DNA of 64,000 nucleotides from Pelomonas sp937871895 (lineage in GTDB: Bacteria > Pseudomonadota > Gammaproteobacteria > Burkholderiales > Burkholderiaceae_C), in assembly GCF_046348265.1 (NCBI RefSeq), contig NZ_JAXMEO010000007.1; one strand, 5' to 3'. The translations under genes were made by a program, and so were the position numbers. The notes under the pieces were generated by a model, which saw only the letters and a program-made list of their open reading frames with translations, was not told the DNA's origin and searched no databases. This document shows positions 26,888 to 35,478 of the stretch, in pieces. The stretch's first letter is position 1; every line of letters starts with the position of its first letter.

Positions 26888-27655
26888 ATGCCCGCACCTA
26901 CTCGTCGCCTCGTTGCCCTGGCCGCCTGCGGCCTGCTTCTCACCGCTGCACTGCCGGCCTCGGCCTGGAACTGGCATTGGGGCAAGGGCGAACGCGTGCG
27001 CGGCAATGGCGAGGTCGTGACCGAGGTGCGCAGCCTGGGCGACTTCGACGCCATTTCCCTCCAAGGCGACCTCAACGCCGTGGTGCGCCAGGCCGGTGCC
27101 ATCAAGGTCGAGCTGCGTGCCGACAAAAACCTGCTGCCCTACCTGGAGACGCGCATCGTCGAAGGCGCCAAGGGCCGCACCCTGGAGATCGCGCCCAAGC
27201 GCGGCTATGAGCCCGTGGGCAGCGCGCCCATCACCATCAGCGTGGACCTGCCCAGCCTGCGCGGTGTCTCCATCGCCGGATCTGGCAAGGCGCGGGTGAC
27301 GGCCTTCAAGGTCGGCCGCCTGGACGCCAGCATCGCCGGCTCGGGCGACGTGGACCTCGACGGCCTGCAGGCTGACCAGCTCCACGTGAGCATCGCCGGC
27401 AGCGGTGACGTGGTCGCCAAGGGCCGCGCCTCGCAACTGCAGGCCAGCATCGCCGGCTCCGGCGACGTGAAGGCCCTCGGCCTGGCCTCCGACGAGGCCC
27501 GCGTCAGCATCTCAGGCAGCGGCAACGCCCAGGTGCAGGCGGCCCAGAAGCTCAAGGTCTCCATCGCCGGCTCGGGCGACGTGCGTTATGCCGGCTCGCC
27601 CGAGGTCAGCAGCTCCGTTGCGGGCAGCGGCTCGGTCAGGCGCGTGAACGACTGA
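26888..27655 (+). CDS. Secreted GIN-domain protein (DUF2807)
   Basis: The 255-residue protein has a signal peptide (MPAPTRRLVALAACGLLL, cleavage near ASA-W). A DUF2807 head-GIN domain follows: SLGDFDAISLQGDLNAVVRQ, ELRADKNLLPYLETRI, then VDLPSLRGVSIAGSGKARV. The C-terminal half repeats the motif SIAGSGDV about every 20 residues (at least five copies), which should build a right-handed beta-helix. Such proteins are surface or periplasmic and of unknown role. Its last 20 bases overlap the convergent PEP-CTERM gene. Confidence 0.9.
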   Translation: MPAPTRRLVALAACGLLLTAALPASAWNWHWGKGERVRGNGEVVTEVRSLGDFDAISLQGDLNAVVRQAGAIKVELRADKNLLPYLETRIVEGAKGRTLEIAPKRGYEPVGSAPITISVDLPSLRGVSIAGSGKARVTAFKVGRLDASIAGSGDVDLDGLQADQLHVSIAGSGDVVAKGRASQLQASIAGSGDVKALGLASDEARVSISGSGNAQVQAAQKLKVSIAGSGDVRYAGSPEVSSSVAGSGSVRRVND

Positions 27656-28493
27656 GGCCGCGACGCCCCTGTCGGACAAACAAGCCCGTGAGGCCCAGGC
27701 CCATCAGCAGCCAGCTGCCCGGCTCGGGCACCGCCGTGATCGAGTAGTTGTGCCCGCTGGTGCTCACGAGGCTGGTGCCCGGCGTCAGGGTGTCGAAGAA
27801 AAGCCGCGCGGTGTTGCCCGCGTCCATCGCGTCACCGTTGCTGGCAGAAACCTGCAGGTGGGCAAAGACCTGCATGCGGTCGCCCACTTCGAGATACATC
27901 ACACCGCTGTCGCTCAAGGTGTTGTCGCCGCAGGCGCTCAGCGCTCGGTCGCCGCGCTCATTGCCGCCGCCAAAGGGGTTGGTGTTGAACACCGAGTAGG
28001 TCAGCCGTGCCAGGCCGGACGGGCTCAGTTCGGGATCGCCGCTGCAGGCGCGCACGCCGTGGAGGTCGGCTCTCCAGCTCACTTGCACGCTCTGTCCGGG
28101 TGTGCCGGTCACGGTGAAGAAGTCCCAGAACTCCACGCCGCCGCCCGTCGAAATGTTGGCGCCTGCATTGCGGAAGCCTTCCGCGGTCGTGCTGGCCGCT
28201 GCATGCAAGGAGCCGATGGCCGCCGTGCCCACAAAGCTCGCACTCACCGACATCTCCATCTCACGCCCGTAGCCGTAGTGCCAGAAGGGCGTGCTGTAGC
28301 TCGTCGACATGGAGACGGTTTGCGGCCCGGGCGACGGTGGGTCGGGCTCGCGGGTGTCCGAGTAGGACCAATTGGCCATGGTGTGCCAGCCGCTGATGCT
28401 GGGGTAGACGATGGCGGTGCCTGGCGTGCTGGCCGCGTGGACCAGGACCGGGGCCAGAGCCAGACAGGCGGTGAGCAGGAAGGGAACTCGCAT
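27636..28493 (-). CDS. PEP-CTERM sorting domain protein
   Basis: The 285-residue protein has a signal peptide (MRVPFLLTACLALAPVLVHA) and a C-terminal PEP-CTERM tripartite signal: VPEPGSWLLMGLGLTGLFV followed by a basic RQGRRG cluster. The mature part is rich in Ser, Thr, Gly and aromatic residues without a catalytic motif, as usual for these export substrates. They are cut and attached by exosortase (EpsH/XrtA) and are linked to exopolysaccharide and floc formation. No exosortase gene lies in the window. The LuxR-type gene lies just upstream on the same strand. Confidence 0.92.
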   Translation of the reverse strand: MRVPFLLTACLALAPVLVHAASTPGTAIVYPSISGWHTMANWSYSDTREPDPPSPGPQTVSMSTSYSTPFWHYGYGREMEMSVSASFVGTAAIGSLHAAASTTAEGFRNAGANISTGGGVEFWDFFTVTGTPGQSVQVSWRADLHGVRACSGDPELSPSGLARLTYSVFNTNPFGGGNERGDRALSACGDNTLSDSGVMYLEVGDRMQVFAHLQVSASNGDAMDAGNTARLFFDTLTPGTSLVSTSGHNYSITAVPEPGSWLLMGLGLTGLFVRQGRRGLSRSRA

Positions 28494-28597
28494 GGAGGGG
28501 CCTCAGGACGCTTGCGCTGTGGCCCGCAGTGTGTGAGCCACACCCAGCCGTGCGCATGATGCAGTTGCACCATGCCAGCCCCCTGAGGCGCGGGGAG

Positions 28598-29557
28598 TCA
28601 GCCCAGCGCGGCGATCAGCTCGCTGCGGTGCCTGACCTGCAGCTTGTCGTACACGTGGCTGAGGTGGTTGCGCACCGTGGCGGGGGAGATGCCCAGGGCG
28701 GCGGCGATGGCGGTGTTGGAGGCGCCGCGCGCAAAGCGCTGCGCGATGTCGCGCTCGCGTGGGCTGAGCTGGTCAGCCAGGCGGGCGGGCTCTAGGCGCA
28801 GCAGCCAGCCATCGCCATCGGGCTGGGCGTGCAGGCTGAGGCCCTGTTTGGGCAGCGGCCAGACCTGGCCACGGGCGAGGGCGCGCAGCGCCTCGGGCTC
28901 CAGGTGCACGTTCTGCGGCGCGACGCCGGACCACATCAGCTGGCAGTAGGACGGCGTGGTCTGCACATAGGCGCCTCGGGCGTTGACGCGCGCCATGCTC
29001 AGGTGCTGCAGGCCCGTGGCTGGCAGGCGCAGCAGGGCCATGCGGCGGCAGGCCGAGTAGGTTTGCGCGACTTCGGGCCCCAGCCGCTCCAGCAGCGCCA
29101 GTTCCGCCGCCGTGCCGCGCTGCCCGGGCGTGTGGCGCACCAGGATGATGACGACCAGGAACTGCGGCTCGGCCCCCGGCAGTGCAATGCACAGCGTGTG
29201 CTGGAAGCCAAAGCGTTCCAGGTGCGCATGCAAGGGCGCGAACTCGGGGCCGGCCAGCAGCGGGTCGTCCTTGTCGTGGCGGCGCGCCGTGCCAGGCTCG
29301 GCCACCAGGCGCGGAGCCAATACATCCAGGTGGGCCACGCCGGCCCAACTGGCCATCAAGGCGGGCACGTCCGCAAAGCCAGTGAAGTGGGCGTCCAGGA
29401 AGGCGGGGCGGTCCACGTGCGTCGTCACCAGCATCGCGGCATCGAAGTCGATCTGCGTGCGCAGCCAGCCAAAGGCTGCGTCGGCATAGGCGGCGGTGTC
29501 GCCTTCGAGGCTTTGCTGGTACAGCGGCAGTGGCGAGAGGGCGGCAGTCGGTGGCAT
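28598..29557 (-). CDS. LuxR-family transcriptional regulator
   Basis: The 319-residue protein ends in a clear GerE/LuxR DNA-binding domain (about residues 255-319): QLSPRERDIAQRFARGASNT, AAALGISPATVRNHLSHVYD, then KLQVRHRSELIAAL. The N-terminal 240 residues resemble a PAS/GAF-like sensor, not an autoinducer-binding or receiver domain, so the signal is unknown. The start at 29557 (MPPTAALSPLPLYQQSLEGD) is chosen over a longer frame without homology. It is divergent from azlC with a 158-base shared region, and co-oriented with the PEP-CTERM gene. Either could be a target. Confidence 0.9.
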   Translation of the reverse strand: MPPTAALSPLPLYQQSLEGDTAAYADAAFGWLRTQIDFDAAMLVTTHVDRPAFLDAHFTGFADVPALMASWAGVAHLDVLAPRLVAEPGTARRHDKDDPLLAGPEFAPLHAHLERFGFQHTLCIALPGAEPQFLVVIILVRHTPGQRGTAAELALLERLGPEVAQTYSACRRMALLRLPATGLQHLSMARVNARGAYVQTTPSYCQLMWSGVAPQNVHLEPEALRALARGQVWPLPKQGLSLHAQPDGDGWLLRLEPARLADQLSPRERDIAQRFARGASNTAIAAALGISPATVRNHLSHVYDKLQVRHRSELIAALG

Positions 29558-29715
29558 GGTTGTGGCGGCTCGGAGGTGGCGCCACGGTAAGGGCGCTGGC
29601 GTGGGGGCGCAAGTCGGCCGGGCCGCTTCTGCTGGGTCTTGTCTGCCGAGCCCTGTCTGCCGGGCCGCATACGCCATCGGCACCCGCGCACAAGCCTGGG
29701 GCAGAGAATGCGCGC

Positions 29716-30438
29716 ATGCATGGGTCCCGCCCGCTCACGGCCTTGCTGCGCCACCCCGACTTCCGCCAAGGCGTGCGCGACATGCTGCCGCCCTCGCTCG
29801 GCCTCGCGGCCTGGGGCCTGGTCACGGGCGTGGCCATGGTCAAGAGCGGGCTCACGCTCTGGCAGGCGCTGGGCATGTCGCTGCTGGTGTTTGCGGGCAG
29901 TGCCCAGCTCGCGTCCTTGCCGCTGTTGGCGGCTGGCGCGCCGTGGTGGGTCATCCTCGGCACGGCCTTTTGCGTCAATCTGCGCTTCGTGATCTTCAGC
30001 GCCCAGTGGCGTGGCTACTGGGGGCACCTGCCGCGCTGGCAGCGGCTCTTGATGGCCTACTGGGCCACGGACCTCGCCTATGTGCGTTACGTGCAGCGCT
30101 ACCCGAGCGGCCAGCCGGCGCCGGGCCAGGTGCCTTATTTCATCGGCGGGGCGTTGGTGATGGCGGTGTGCTGGCATGTGCTGTCCATCATTGGCATCGT
30201 GCTGGCCGACCGTGTGCCCGCGCACTGGGGCCTGGGCTTTGCAGGCACGCTGGCCCTGCTGGGCATGTGCTACTCGCTGCTGACCGAGCGCGTGCTCTGG
30301 GCGGTGGCGGCGGTGGCAGGCCTGGTGTCCATTGCCACCTACCACCTGCCCTTCAAGCTCAACATCATTTGCGCCATCGTCGTGGCCGGCGCGCTGGGCT
30401 TGTGGCTGGAGCGGCGCAGGGGGGCTCGCGGTGGATGA
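29716..30438 (+). CDS. azlC: AzlC-family branched-chain amino acid exporter, large subunit
   Basis: The 240-residue membrane protein matches AzlC: FRQGVRDMLPPSLGLAAWGL, GLTLWQALGMSLLVFAGSAQ, then CVNLRFVIFSAQWRGYW, with five to six hydrophobic helices. AzlC forms a two-component exporter with the small AzlD protein, which overlaps here, and exports branched-chain amino acids in characterised members. The start at 29716 removes a long non-homologous upstream segment. Expression could be governed by the divergent LuxR-type regulator. Confidence 0.9.
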   Translation: MHGSRPLTALLRHPDFRQGVRDMLPPSLGLAAWGLVTGVAMVKSGLTLWQALGMSLLVFAGSAQLASLPLLAAGAPWWVILGTAFCVNLRFVIFSAQWRGYWGHLPRWQRLLMAYWATDLAYVRYVQRYPSGQPAPGQVPYFIGGALVMAVCWHVLSIIGIVLADRVPAHWGLGFAGTLALLGMCYSLLTERVLWAVAAVAGLVSIATYHLPFKLNIICAIVVAGALGLWLERRRGARGG

Positions 30439-30769
30439 GCGTTCGGTCTACGTCTGGGTCGCCATCGCCGGGCTGGCGGTGGTCAGCGTGGTCACCCGCG
30501 GCTTCTTTCTGATCCCGTCGCGGCCCTGGCCGCTGCCGCCCTGGCTGCGCGATGCGCTGAAGGTGGCGCCGCTGGCCGCCCTGGTGGCCGTGGTGGCGCC
30601 CGAGATCTTCATGACGCAGGGCGAGGTCATCGCCACCTGGCAGGACGCCCGCTGGCCCGCCGCCCTGGTGGCCACCGCCGCCTACTACCTCTGGCGGCGT
30701 GACATCCTGTTCACCATCGTCATCGGCATGGCCGTGATGCTGTGCCTGCGGCTTGGGGTCGGTTGGTAA
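30431..30769 (+). CDS. azlD: AzlD-family transporter small subunit
   Basis: The 112-residue membrane protein has four hydrophobic segments (VYVWVAIAGLAVVSVVTRG, VAPLAALVAVVAPEI, AALVATAAYYLW, ILFTIVIGMAVMLCLRLG) typical of AzlD. It starts at a GTG (30431) inside the last codons of azlC and overlaps it by eight bases, so the two are translationally coupled. An ATG at 30435 is in another frame. It partners AzlC in amino-acid export. Confidence 0.88.
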   Translation: MDERSVYVWVAIAGLAVVSVVTRGFFLIPSRPWPLPPWLRDALKVAPLAALVAVVAPEIFMTQGEVIATWQDARWPAALVATAAYYLWRRDILFTIVIGMAVMLCLRLGVGW

Positions 30770-30834
30770 CCGCTGGAAACCGCGCGCGGTGAGAATGGCG
30801 GCGTTGTCCTGTCCCTCTCACCCACCTGCGTCCC

Positions 30835-32028
30835 ATGAACGTCATTCGCTTTTCCGATCTCGTCGCTGCCGGCAAAGTCTCCGGCAAGCGTGTCTTCATC
30901 CGTGCCGACCTGAACGTCCCGCAGGACGACGCCGGCAACATCACCGAGGACACCCGCATCCGCGCCTCCATCCCCGCCATCAAGCTGGCCCTGGATGCCG
31001 GTGCGGCCGTGATGGTCACCTCCCACCTGGGCCGCCCCACCGAGGGTGAGTTCAAGCCCGAGGACTCGCTGGCCCCGGTCGCTGCCCGCATGCAGGAATT
31101 GCTCGGCCGCCCTGTCAAGCTGGTGGCCAACTGGGTGGACGGCGTGGCCGTGCAGCCCGGCGAGCTGGTGCTGCTGGAGAACTGCCGCGTCAACAAGGGC
31201 GAGAAGAAGTGCAACGAGGAGCTGTCCAAGAAGCTCGCCGCGCTGTGCGACATCTTTGTCCACGACGCCTTCGGCACCGCCCACCGCGCTGAGGCCACCA
31301 CCTACGGCATCGCCCAATTCGCCCCCATCGCCTGCGCCGGCCCGCTGCTGGCCGCCGAGATCGACGCCATCTCCAAGGCCCTGGCCAACCCCAAGCGCCC
31401 GCTGGTGGCCATCGTCGCCGGCTCCAAGGTCTCGACCAAGCTGACCATCCTGCAAAGCCTGTCCAAGAACGTGGACGGCCTGATCGTCGGCGGTGGCATT
31501 GCCAACACCTTCATGCTGGCGGCCGGCCTCAAGATCGGCAAGTCGCTGGCCGAGGCCGACCTCGTCGGGGACGCCAAGGCTGTGATCGAGGCCATGAAGG
31601 CGCGCGGCGCCGCCGTGCCCATCCCCGTGGACGTGGTCACCGCCAAGGCCTTTGCCGCCGACGCGCCCGCCACCGTCAAGGCCGCCACCGACGTGGCTGA
31701 CGACGACCTGATCCTCGACATCGGCCCCAAGACGGCCGCCATCCTGGCCGACCAGCTCAAAGCCGCCGGCACCATCGTCTGGAACGGCCCGGTCGGCGTG
31801 TTCGAGTTCGACGCCTTCGCCAAGGGCACCGAAACCGTGGCCCGCGCGATTGCCGACAGCAGCGCCTTCAGCATCGCCGGCGGCGGCGACACCCTGGCGG
31901 CCATTGCCAAGTACGGCATCGAGAAGCAGGTGGGCTACATCTCCACCGGCGGCGGCGCCTTCCTCGAAGTGCTGGAGGGCAAGACCCTGCCGGCCTTCGA
32001 GATCCTGGCCAAGCGCGCCGCTGGCTGA
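30835..32028 (+). CDS. pgk: Phosphoglycerate kinase
   Basis: The 397-residue glycolytic enzyme moves phosphate from 1,3-bisphosphoglycerate to ADP. KRVFIRADLNVPQDD, VTSHLGRPTEGEFKPEDSL, then FVHDAFGTAHRAEATT, LIVGGGIANTFMLAAG and the C-terminal ISTGGGAFLEVLEGKTLP all match the family, and the length is normal. It stands alone, with a diguanylate cyclase gene rather than pyk or fba downstream. No rho-independent terminator is obvious except the palindrome at 32128-32150. Confidence 0.98.
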   Translation: MNVIRFSDLVAAGKVSGKRVFIRADLNVPQDDAGNITEDTRIRASIPAIKLALDAGAAVMVTSHLGRPTEGEFKPEDSLAPVAARMQELLGRPVKLVANWVDGVAVQPGELVLLENCRVNKGEKKCNEELSKKLAALCDIFVHDAFGTAHRAEATTYGIAQFAPIACAGPLLAAEIDAISKALANPKRPLVAIVAGSKVSTKLTILQSLSKNVDGLIVGGGIANTFMLAAGLKIGKSLAEADLVGDAKAVIEAMKARGAAVPIPVDVVTAKAFAADAPATVKAATDVADDDLILDIGPKTAAILADQLKAAGTIVWNGPVGVFEFDAFAKGTETVARAIADSSAFSIAGGGDTLAAIAKYGIEKQVGYISTGGGAFLEVLEGKTLPAFEILAKRAAG

Positions 32029-32127
32029 CATGAGGCCCCTCGCCCAACCTCGCCACGCTGAACGCGGGCGAGTCTGGTCGGTCTGGCAGACCGCGCCTGC
32101 CCTTGCGGGCAAGCCCTTCGCCAGGCA

Positions 32128-32150
32128 TGAACGGTCCACTGGACCGTTCA
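32128..32150. repeat. Perfect palindrome downstream of pgk
   Basis: TGAACGGTCCA (32128-32138), a single C, and TGGACCGTTCA (32140-32150) form a perfect 11-bp inverted repeat. It lies in the 241-base gap between pgk and the diguanylate cyclase gene. The gap has no recognised gene. The palindrome could be an mRNA hairpin at the end of the pgk transcript or a dimeric regulator site. Confidence 0.6.
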
Positions 32151-32269
32151 GGTCCGGGCTCAGCCCCCAAGGGGACGAAACTGTCAGCGGCGTTGAGCCG
32201 CAGACAGCCTCTGACGGGCCGGCTTGGGGCGGCCCGGCGCTCGGCCCGAAATGCCGGTGAGCTGAGCCC

Positions 32270-33511
32270 ATGGCCCTGCGTTGGCTGCTCGCCATCCTCA
32301 CCGTTCTCACGGTGCTGGCGCTGTACGCCAACGAGCAGGGCCGCACGCGCTGGCTGCCGGTGGACGGGCGCACGCCTGGCCAATTGCTGAAGGCGGTAGA
32401 TGACCAGCCTGACGGCGGTGCGAGCACGGCGCACCTGCTGAAGCTGCCCGACGGCGGGGTGGCCATGGAGTGCGAGCTGAAGGCGGGCTTCCAGTGGCCC
32501 TACTGCGAGCTGCAGATCGATCTCGGGCGCGCGGGCATCGACTTCACGCAGTTCAGCCACGTGCGCTTCGCGCTGGAAGCCGACGGCCCCACGACCGACG
32601 GCAAGCCACCGCAGGTGCGCGTCTTCCTGCTCGGCCGCCGCGTGGGCCAGGCCCTGCCGGTGCCGCCGGGCGGCTACAAGCCGCATGAAGTCGTGTGGTC
32701 GGCGTCGCGGGCCGCCAGCGCCGTGGAGCTGCGCCCCGACCAGTTCGTTGTCAGCTCCTGGTGGATGCGCGAGCATCCCGAGCGCATCGAGGAGATCGGC
32801 CCCAAGCTCGACCAGGTGCACATCCTCAGCATCGGCACCGGCGGCAATGTCGCGCCGGGCTTGCACCGCATCCGCCTCTACTACGCCGAGCTGGTGGGCA
32901 CCTGGATGCCCGTTGGTACCTTGCGCCTGGGGCTGCTGCTGCTGTGGATGGTTTCGTTGCTCGTCTATCTGGCGCTCGACGCCCGCGCCGCCCACCGCCG
33001 CCTGCGTCGCCACACCGACGACCTCGAGCAGCGCGTGGAGCGCGACCCGTTGACCCAACTCGCCAACCGCGCGGGCGTCGAGCGGCTCGTCGAGGAACTG
33101 CGGCGCCAGCCCGACAGCAGCTACCCCGTGTCCATCGTCTTCCTCGACATCGACCGCTTCAAGGACATCAACGACGCCCATGGCCACACGGTGGGCGACG
33201 CCGTGCTGGTGCAGTTTGCAGGCGCGTTGCGTCACCACCTGCCGCGCGGCGACCTGGTGGCCCGCTGGGGCGGCGAGGAGTTCCTGATCCTGATGCGCCA
33301 GACCACGGCGGCCGAGGCCACCAGCGCCGCCCAGCGCCTGCGTGACCGCCTGGCCGCCGAGGCCTGGCCCGAGGGCCTGCACATCACCGCCAGCTGGGGC
33401 GTGGCCGAGGCTGGCACGCCCGCCGAGATGGCCGACTGCCTGCAGGCCGCCGATGCCGCCATGTACCGCGCCAAGCGCGACGGGCGCGACCGTGTGGAGA
33501 CGCGCTTCTAA
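32270..33511 (+). CDS. Membrane-bound diguanylate cyclase (GGDEF domain)
   Basis: The 413-residue protein has an N-terminal helix (MALRWLLAILTVLTVLALYA), a periplasmic domain of about 190 residues, a second helix (GLLLLWMVSLLVYLALDA), a short coiled linker and a C-terminal GGDEF domain. The active site RWGGEEFLILM and the metal site FLDIDRFKDINDAHGHTVGD are intact, so it should make c-di-GMP from two GTP. The residue that would begin the inhibitory RxxD site five residues before GGEEF is a proline (PRGD), so the usual product inhibition is probably missing. The periplasmic domain is not a family I recognise; it presumably senses an external signal. Confidence 0.93.
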   Translation: MALRWLLAILTVLTVLALYANEQGRTRWLPVDGRTPGQLLKAVDDQPDGGASTAHLLKLPDGGVAMECELKAGFQWPYCELQIDLGRAGIDFTQFSHVRFALEADGPTTDGKPPQVRVFLLGRRVGQALPVPPGGYKPHEVVWSASRAASAVELRPDQFVVSSWWMREHPERIEEIGPKLDQVHILSIGTGGNVAPGLHRIRLYYAELVGTWMPVGTLRLGLLLLWMVSLLVYLALDARAAHRRLRRHTDDLEQRVERDPLTQLANRAGVERLVEELRRQPDSSYPVSIVFLDIDRFKDINDAHGHTVGDAVLVQFAGALRHHLPRGDLVARWGGEEFLILMRQTTAAEATSAAQRLRDRLAAEAWPEGLHITASWGVAEAGTPAEMADCLQAADAAMYRAKRDGRDRVETRF

Positions 33512-33586
33512 AGTTGCCCCGCGTCGGGTTTGCGAGCCACAGCGCCGCCCACGCCTCGCCGGACAATCGCGGCCTCGCACCCGGGC

Positions 33587-35200
33587 ATGGGCGAAAGACT
33601 CTCAACCTCTCAGATCCACCTCGTTCAGGCACCCATCTTGAGCACCTCTGCTGCGTCCACCGCGCCCACCGGCGCCTCCGTGGCGGCGGCCGGCCCCGAC
33701 ATCCTCGGCCAGCCGGGCCGCCTCTTTGTTCTGTTCTTCACCGAAATGTGGGAGCGCTTCTCCTACTACGGCATGCGCGCCCTCTTGGTGCTCTTCCTCG
33801 TCACCGAGGCGAGCAAGGGCGGCTGGGGCTGGAGCCGGGCCGATGCCCAGAACCTTTACGGCACTTACACCGGCCTCGCCTACCTCACGCCCATCATCGG
33901 CGGCTACATCGCTGACCGGCTGCTCGGTACCCGGCGCTCGGTGCTACTCGGCGGCTTCATCATCGCGGCCGGCCACATCGCCCTCTTTCTGGACACCGTG
34001 CCGAGCTTCTACGTCGGCCTCGGTCTCGTCATCCTCGGCACCGGCCTCTTCAAGCCCAACATCTCGGCCATCGTCGGCCAGCTCTACAGCAAGGACGACT
34101 CAGGCCGCCGCGACGGCGGCTACACGCTGTTCTACATGGGCGTGAATGCGGGCGCCTTCTTCGGCATCTCGCTGTGCGGCTACATCGGCGAGAAGCTGTC
34201 CTGGAACCTCGGCTTCGGGCTCGCCGGCGTGTTCATGATCCTCGGGGCGCTGCAGTTCTACTTCTCGCGCGAGCTCTTCGGCAGCATCGGTGACCGGGTC
34301 GACCGCAACAGCACCGTCACCGCGTCAAACGCTGACGACGCTCCGGCCCACGTGATTGCCGACCGCCTCAAGGCCGTCATCGTCTTCTCGCTCTCGACCA
34401 TCTTCTTCTGGTTCGCCTTCGAGCAAGCCGGCGGCTCCATGACCATCTTCGCGGCCGACTACACCGACCGCACCTTGGTGGGCACGGCGGGCATGGTCTT
34501 CAAGCTCATCAACACCGCGATGACGCTCGTGCCGGCTGCTTTGCTGACCTGGCTGCTCTTCAAGCTCTACCGCGGCACCGGCGGCCGGGTCTGGCTGGCC
34601 AATCTGACGCTGGCCGTCGCCTTCGCCATCATCTGGGGCCTGTGCCTGTGGATGCTGGGCCGCGAGTTCGCGATGGACCAGAGCGAAGTGCCGGCCACCT
34701 GGTTCGGCGTGCTCAACAGCTTCTTCATCGTCGTGCTGGCGCCGATGTTCTCCAAGCTCTGGGAGGAGCACTGGAACCCCAGCGGCCCGGTCAAGTTCGG
34801 CGTCGGCCTCATCTTGCTTGGCCTCGGCTTTGCCGTGCTCGCGCTCGGCGCCTCTGGCATCGCCCCCGGCGCCAAGACGGCCCAGGTCAGCATGATGTAT
34901 CTGACGTTGGCTTACCTGCTGCACACCATGGGCGAGCTTTGCGTGTCGCCCGTCGGCCTGTCCTACATCTCCAAGCTTGCGCCGGTGCGCTTGCTCGGTC
35001 TGATGTTCGGCTTCTGGTACCTCAATGCCGCCATCGCCCACAAGCTCGGCGGCTCCGTCGGCGCCTACATCGACCAGGTCTCGCAGGCCTGGTCCATGTC
35101 CGCCTTCTTCCTCATCTTCACCGCCATCCCGGTCGCGGCTGGCCTCGTGCTGATGGCGATGACGCCGATCATGAAGCGGTGGATGCACGGGGTGCATTGA
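33587..35200 (+). CDS. POT/PTR-family proton-dependent oligopeptide transporter
   Basis: The 537-residue membrane protein has about 12-14 helices. The POT proton-coupling motif is clear in FFTEMWERFSYYGMRALLV (ExxERFxYYG), followed by LYGTYTGLAYLTPIIGGYIA with the family's conserved D-R loop, and GLFKPNISAIVGQLY (the second PTR signature). It imports di- and tripeptides with protons across the inner membrane. The ATG at 33587 gives a 35-residue hydrophilic N-terminus; a TTG at 33638 is a possible shorter start. The gene ends near an inverted repeat and a terminator shared with xylB. Confidence 0.95.
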   Translation: MGERLSTSQIHLVQAPILSTSAASTAPTGASVAAAGPDILGQPGRLFVLFFTEMWERFSYYGMRALLVLFLVTEASKGGWGWSRADAQNLYGTYTGLAYLTPIIGGYIADRLLGTRRSVLLGGFIIAAGHIALFLDTVPSFYVGLGLVILGTGLFKPNISAIVGQLYSKDDSGRRDGGYTLFYMGVNAGAFFGISLCGYIGEKLSWNLGFGLAGVFMILGALQFYFSRELFGSIGDRVDRNSTVTASNADDAPAHVIADRLKAVIVFSLSTIFFWFAFEQAGGSMTIFAADYTDRTLVGTAGMVFKLINTAMTLVPAALLTWLLFKLYRGTGGRVWLANLTLAVAFAIIWGLCLWMLGREFAMDQSEVPATWFGVLNSFFIVVLAPMFSKLWEEHWNPSGPVKFGVGLILLGLGFAVLALGASGIAPGAKTAQVSMMYLTLAYLLHTMGELCVSPVGLSYISKLAPVRLLGLMFGFWYLNAAIAHKLGGSVGAYIDQVSQAWSMSAFFLIFTAIPVAAGLVLMAMTPIMKRWMHGVH

Positions 35201-35245
35201 GGGACTGCAAGCGCTGCAGCGAAAGTCCTGATGGAGCCGGGAAGC

Positions 35246-35319
35246 GGCGGCACGCAATAGCTCCGTGGCCCCCGGCCGCTTCGCGGCCTCCTCCTTTACC
35301 TGCGCTATTGCGTGCCGCC
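35246..35319. repeat. Inverted repeat with inner hairpin, downstream of the POT gene
   Basis: GGCGGCACGCAATAGC (35246-35261) and its perfect 16-bp complement (35304-35319) flank 42 bases. That spacer contains a second hairpin, GGCCGC/GCGGCC (35274-35288). Together they could form a long cruciform or stem. It lacks a T tract and seems distinct from the terminator 110 bases further on, so it may be an interspersed palindromic element. Confidence 0.6.
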
Positions 35320-35427
35320 ACTCCCCGGCTTTGTCGCCTCGGGGTTTGGCACCGACGAGGCGCAACGAAGAGCAGCAGGCCCGCCCGTCCTCCTGCGGCC
35401 AACCCGCTGCTTCCTGCAGCCAAAACA

Positions 35428-35460
35428 AAAGCCGCCGGGGCTTGAGCCACCGGCGGCTTT
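35428..35460. terminator. Bidirectional terminator between the POT gene and xylB
   Basis: AAAGCCGCCGG (35428-35438) and CCGGCGGCTTT (35450-35460) form a perfect 11-bp stem with an 11-base loop. A and T runs lie on the flanks, as expected for a rho-independent terminator serving both convergent genes. Confidence 0.88.
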
Positions 35461-35478
35461 GCTTTTGGGCGCGAGTGC

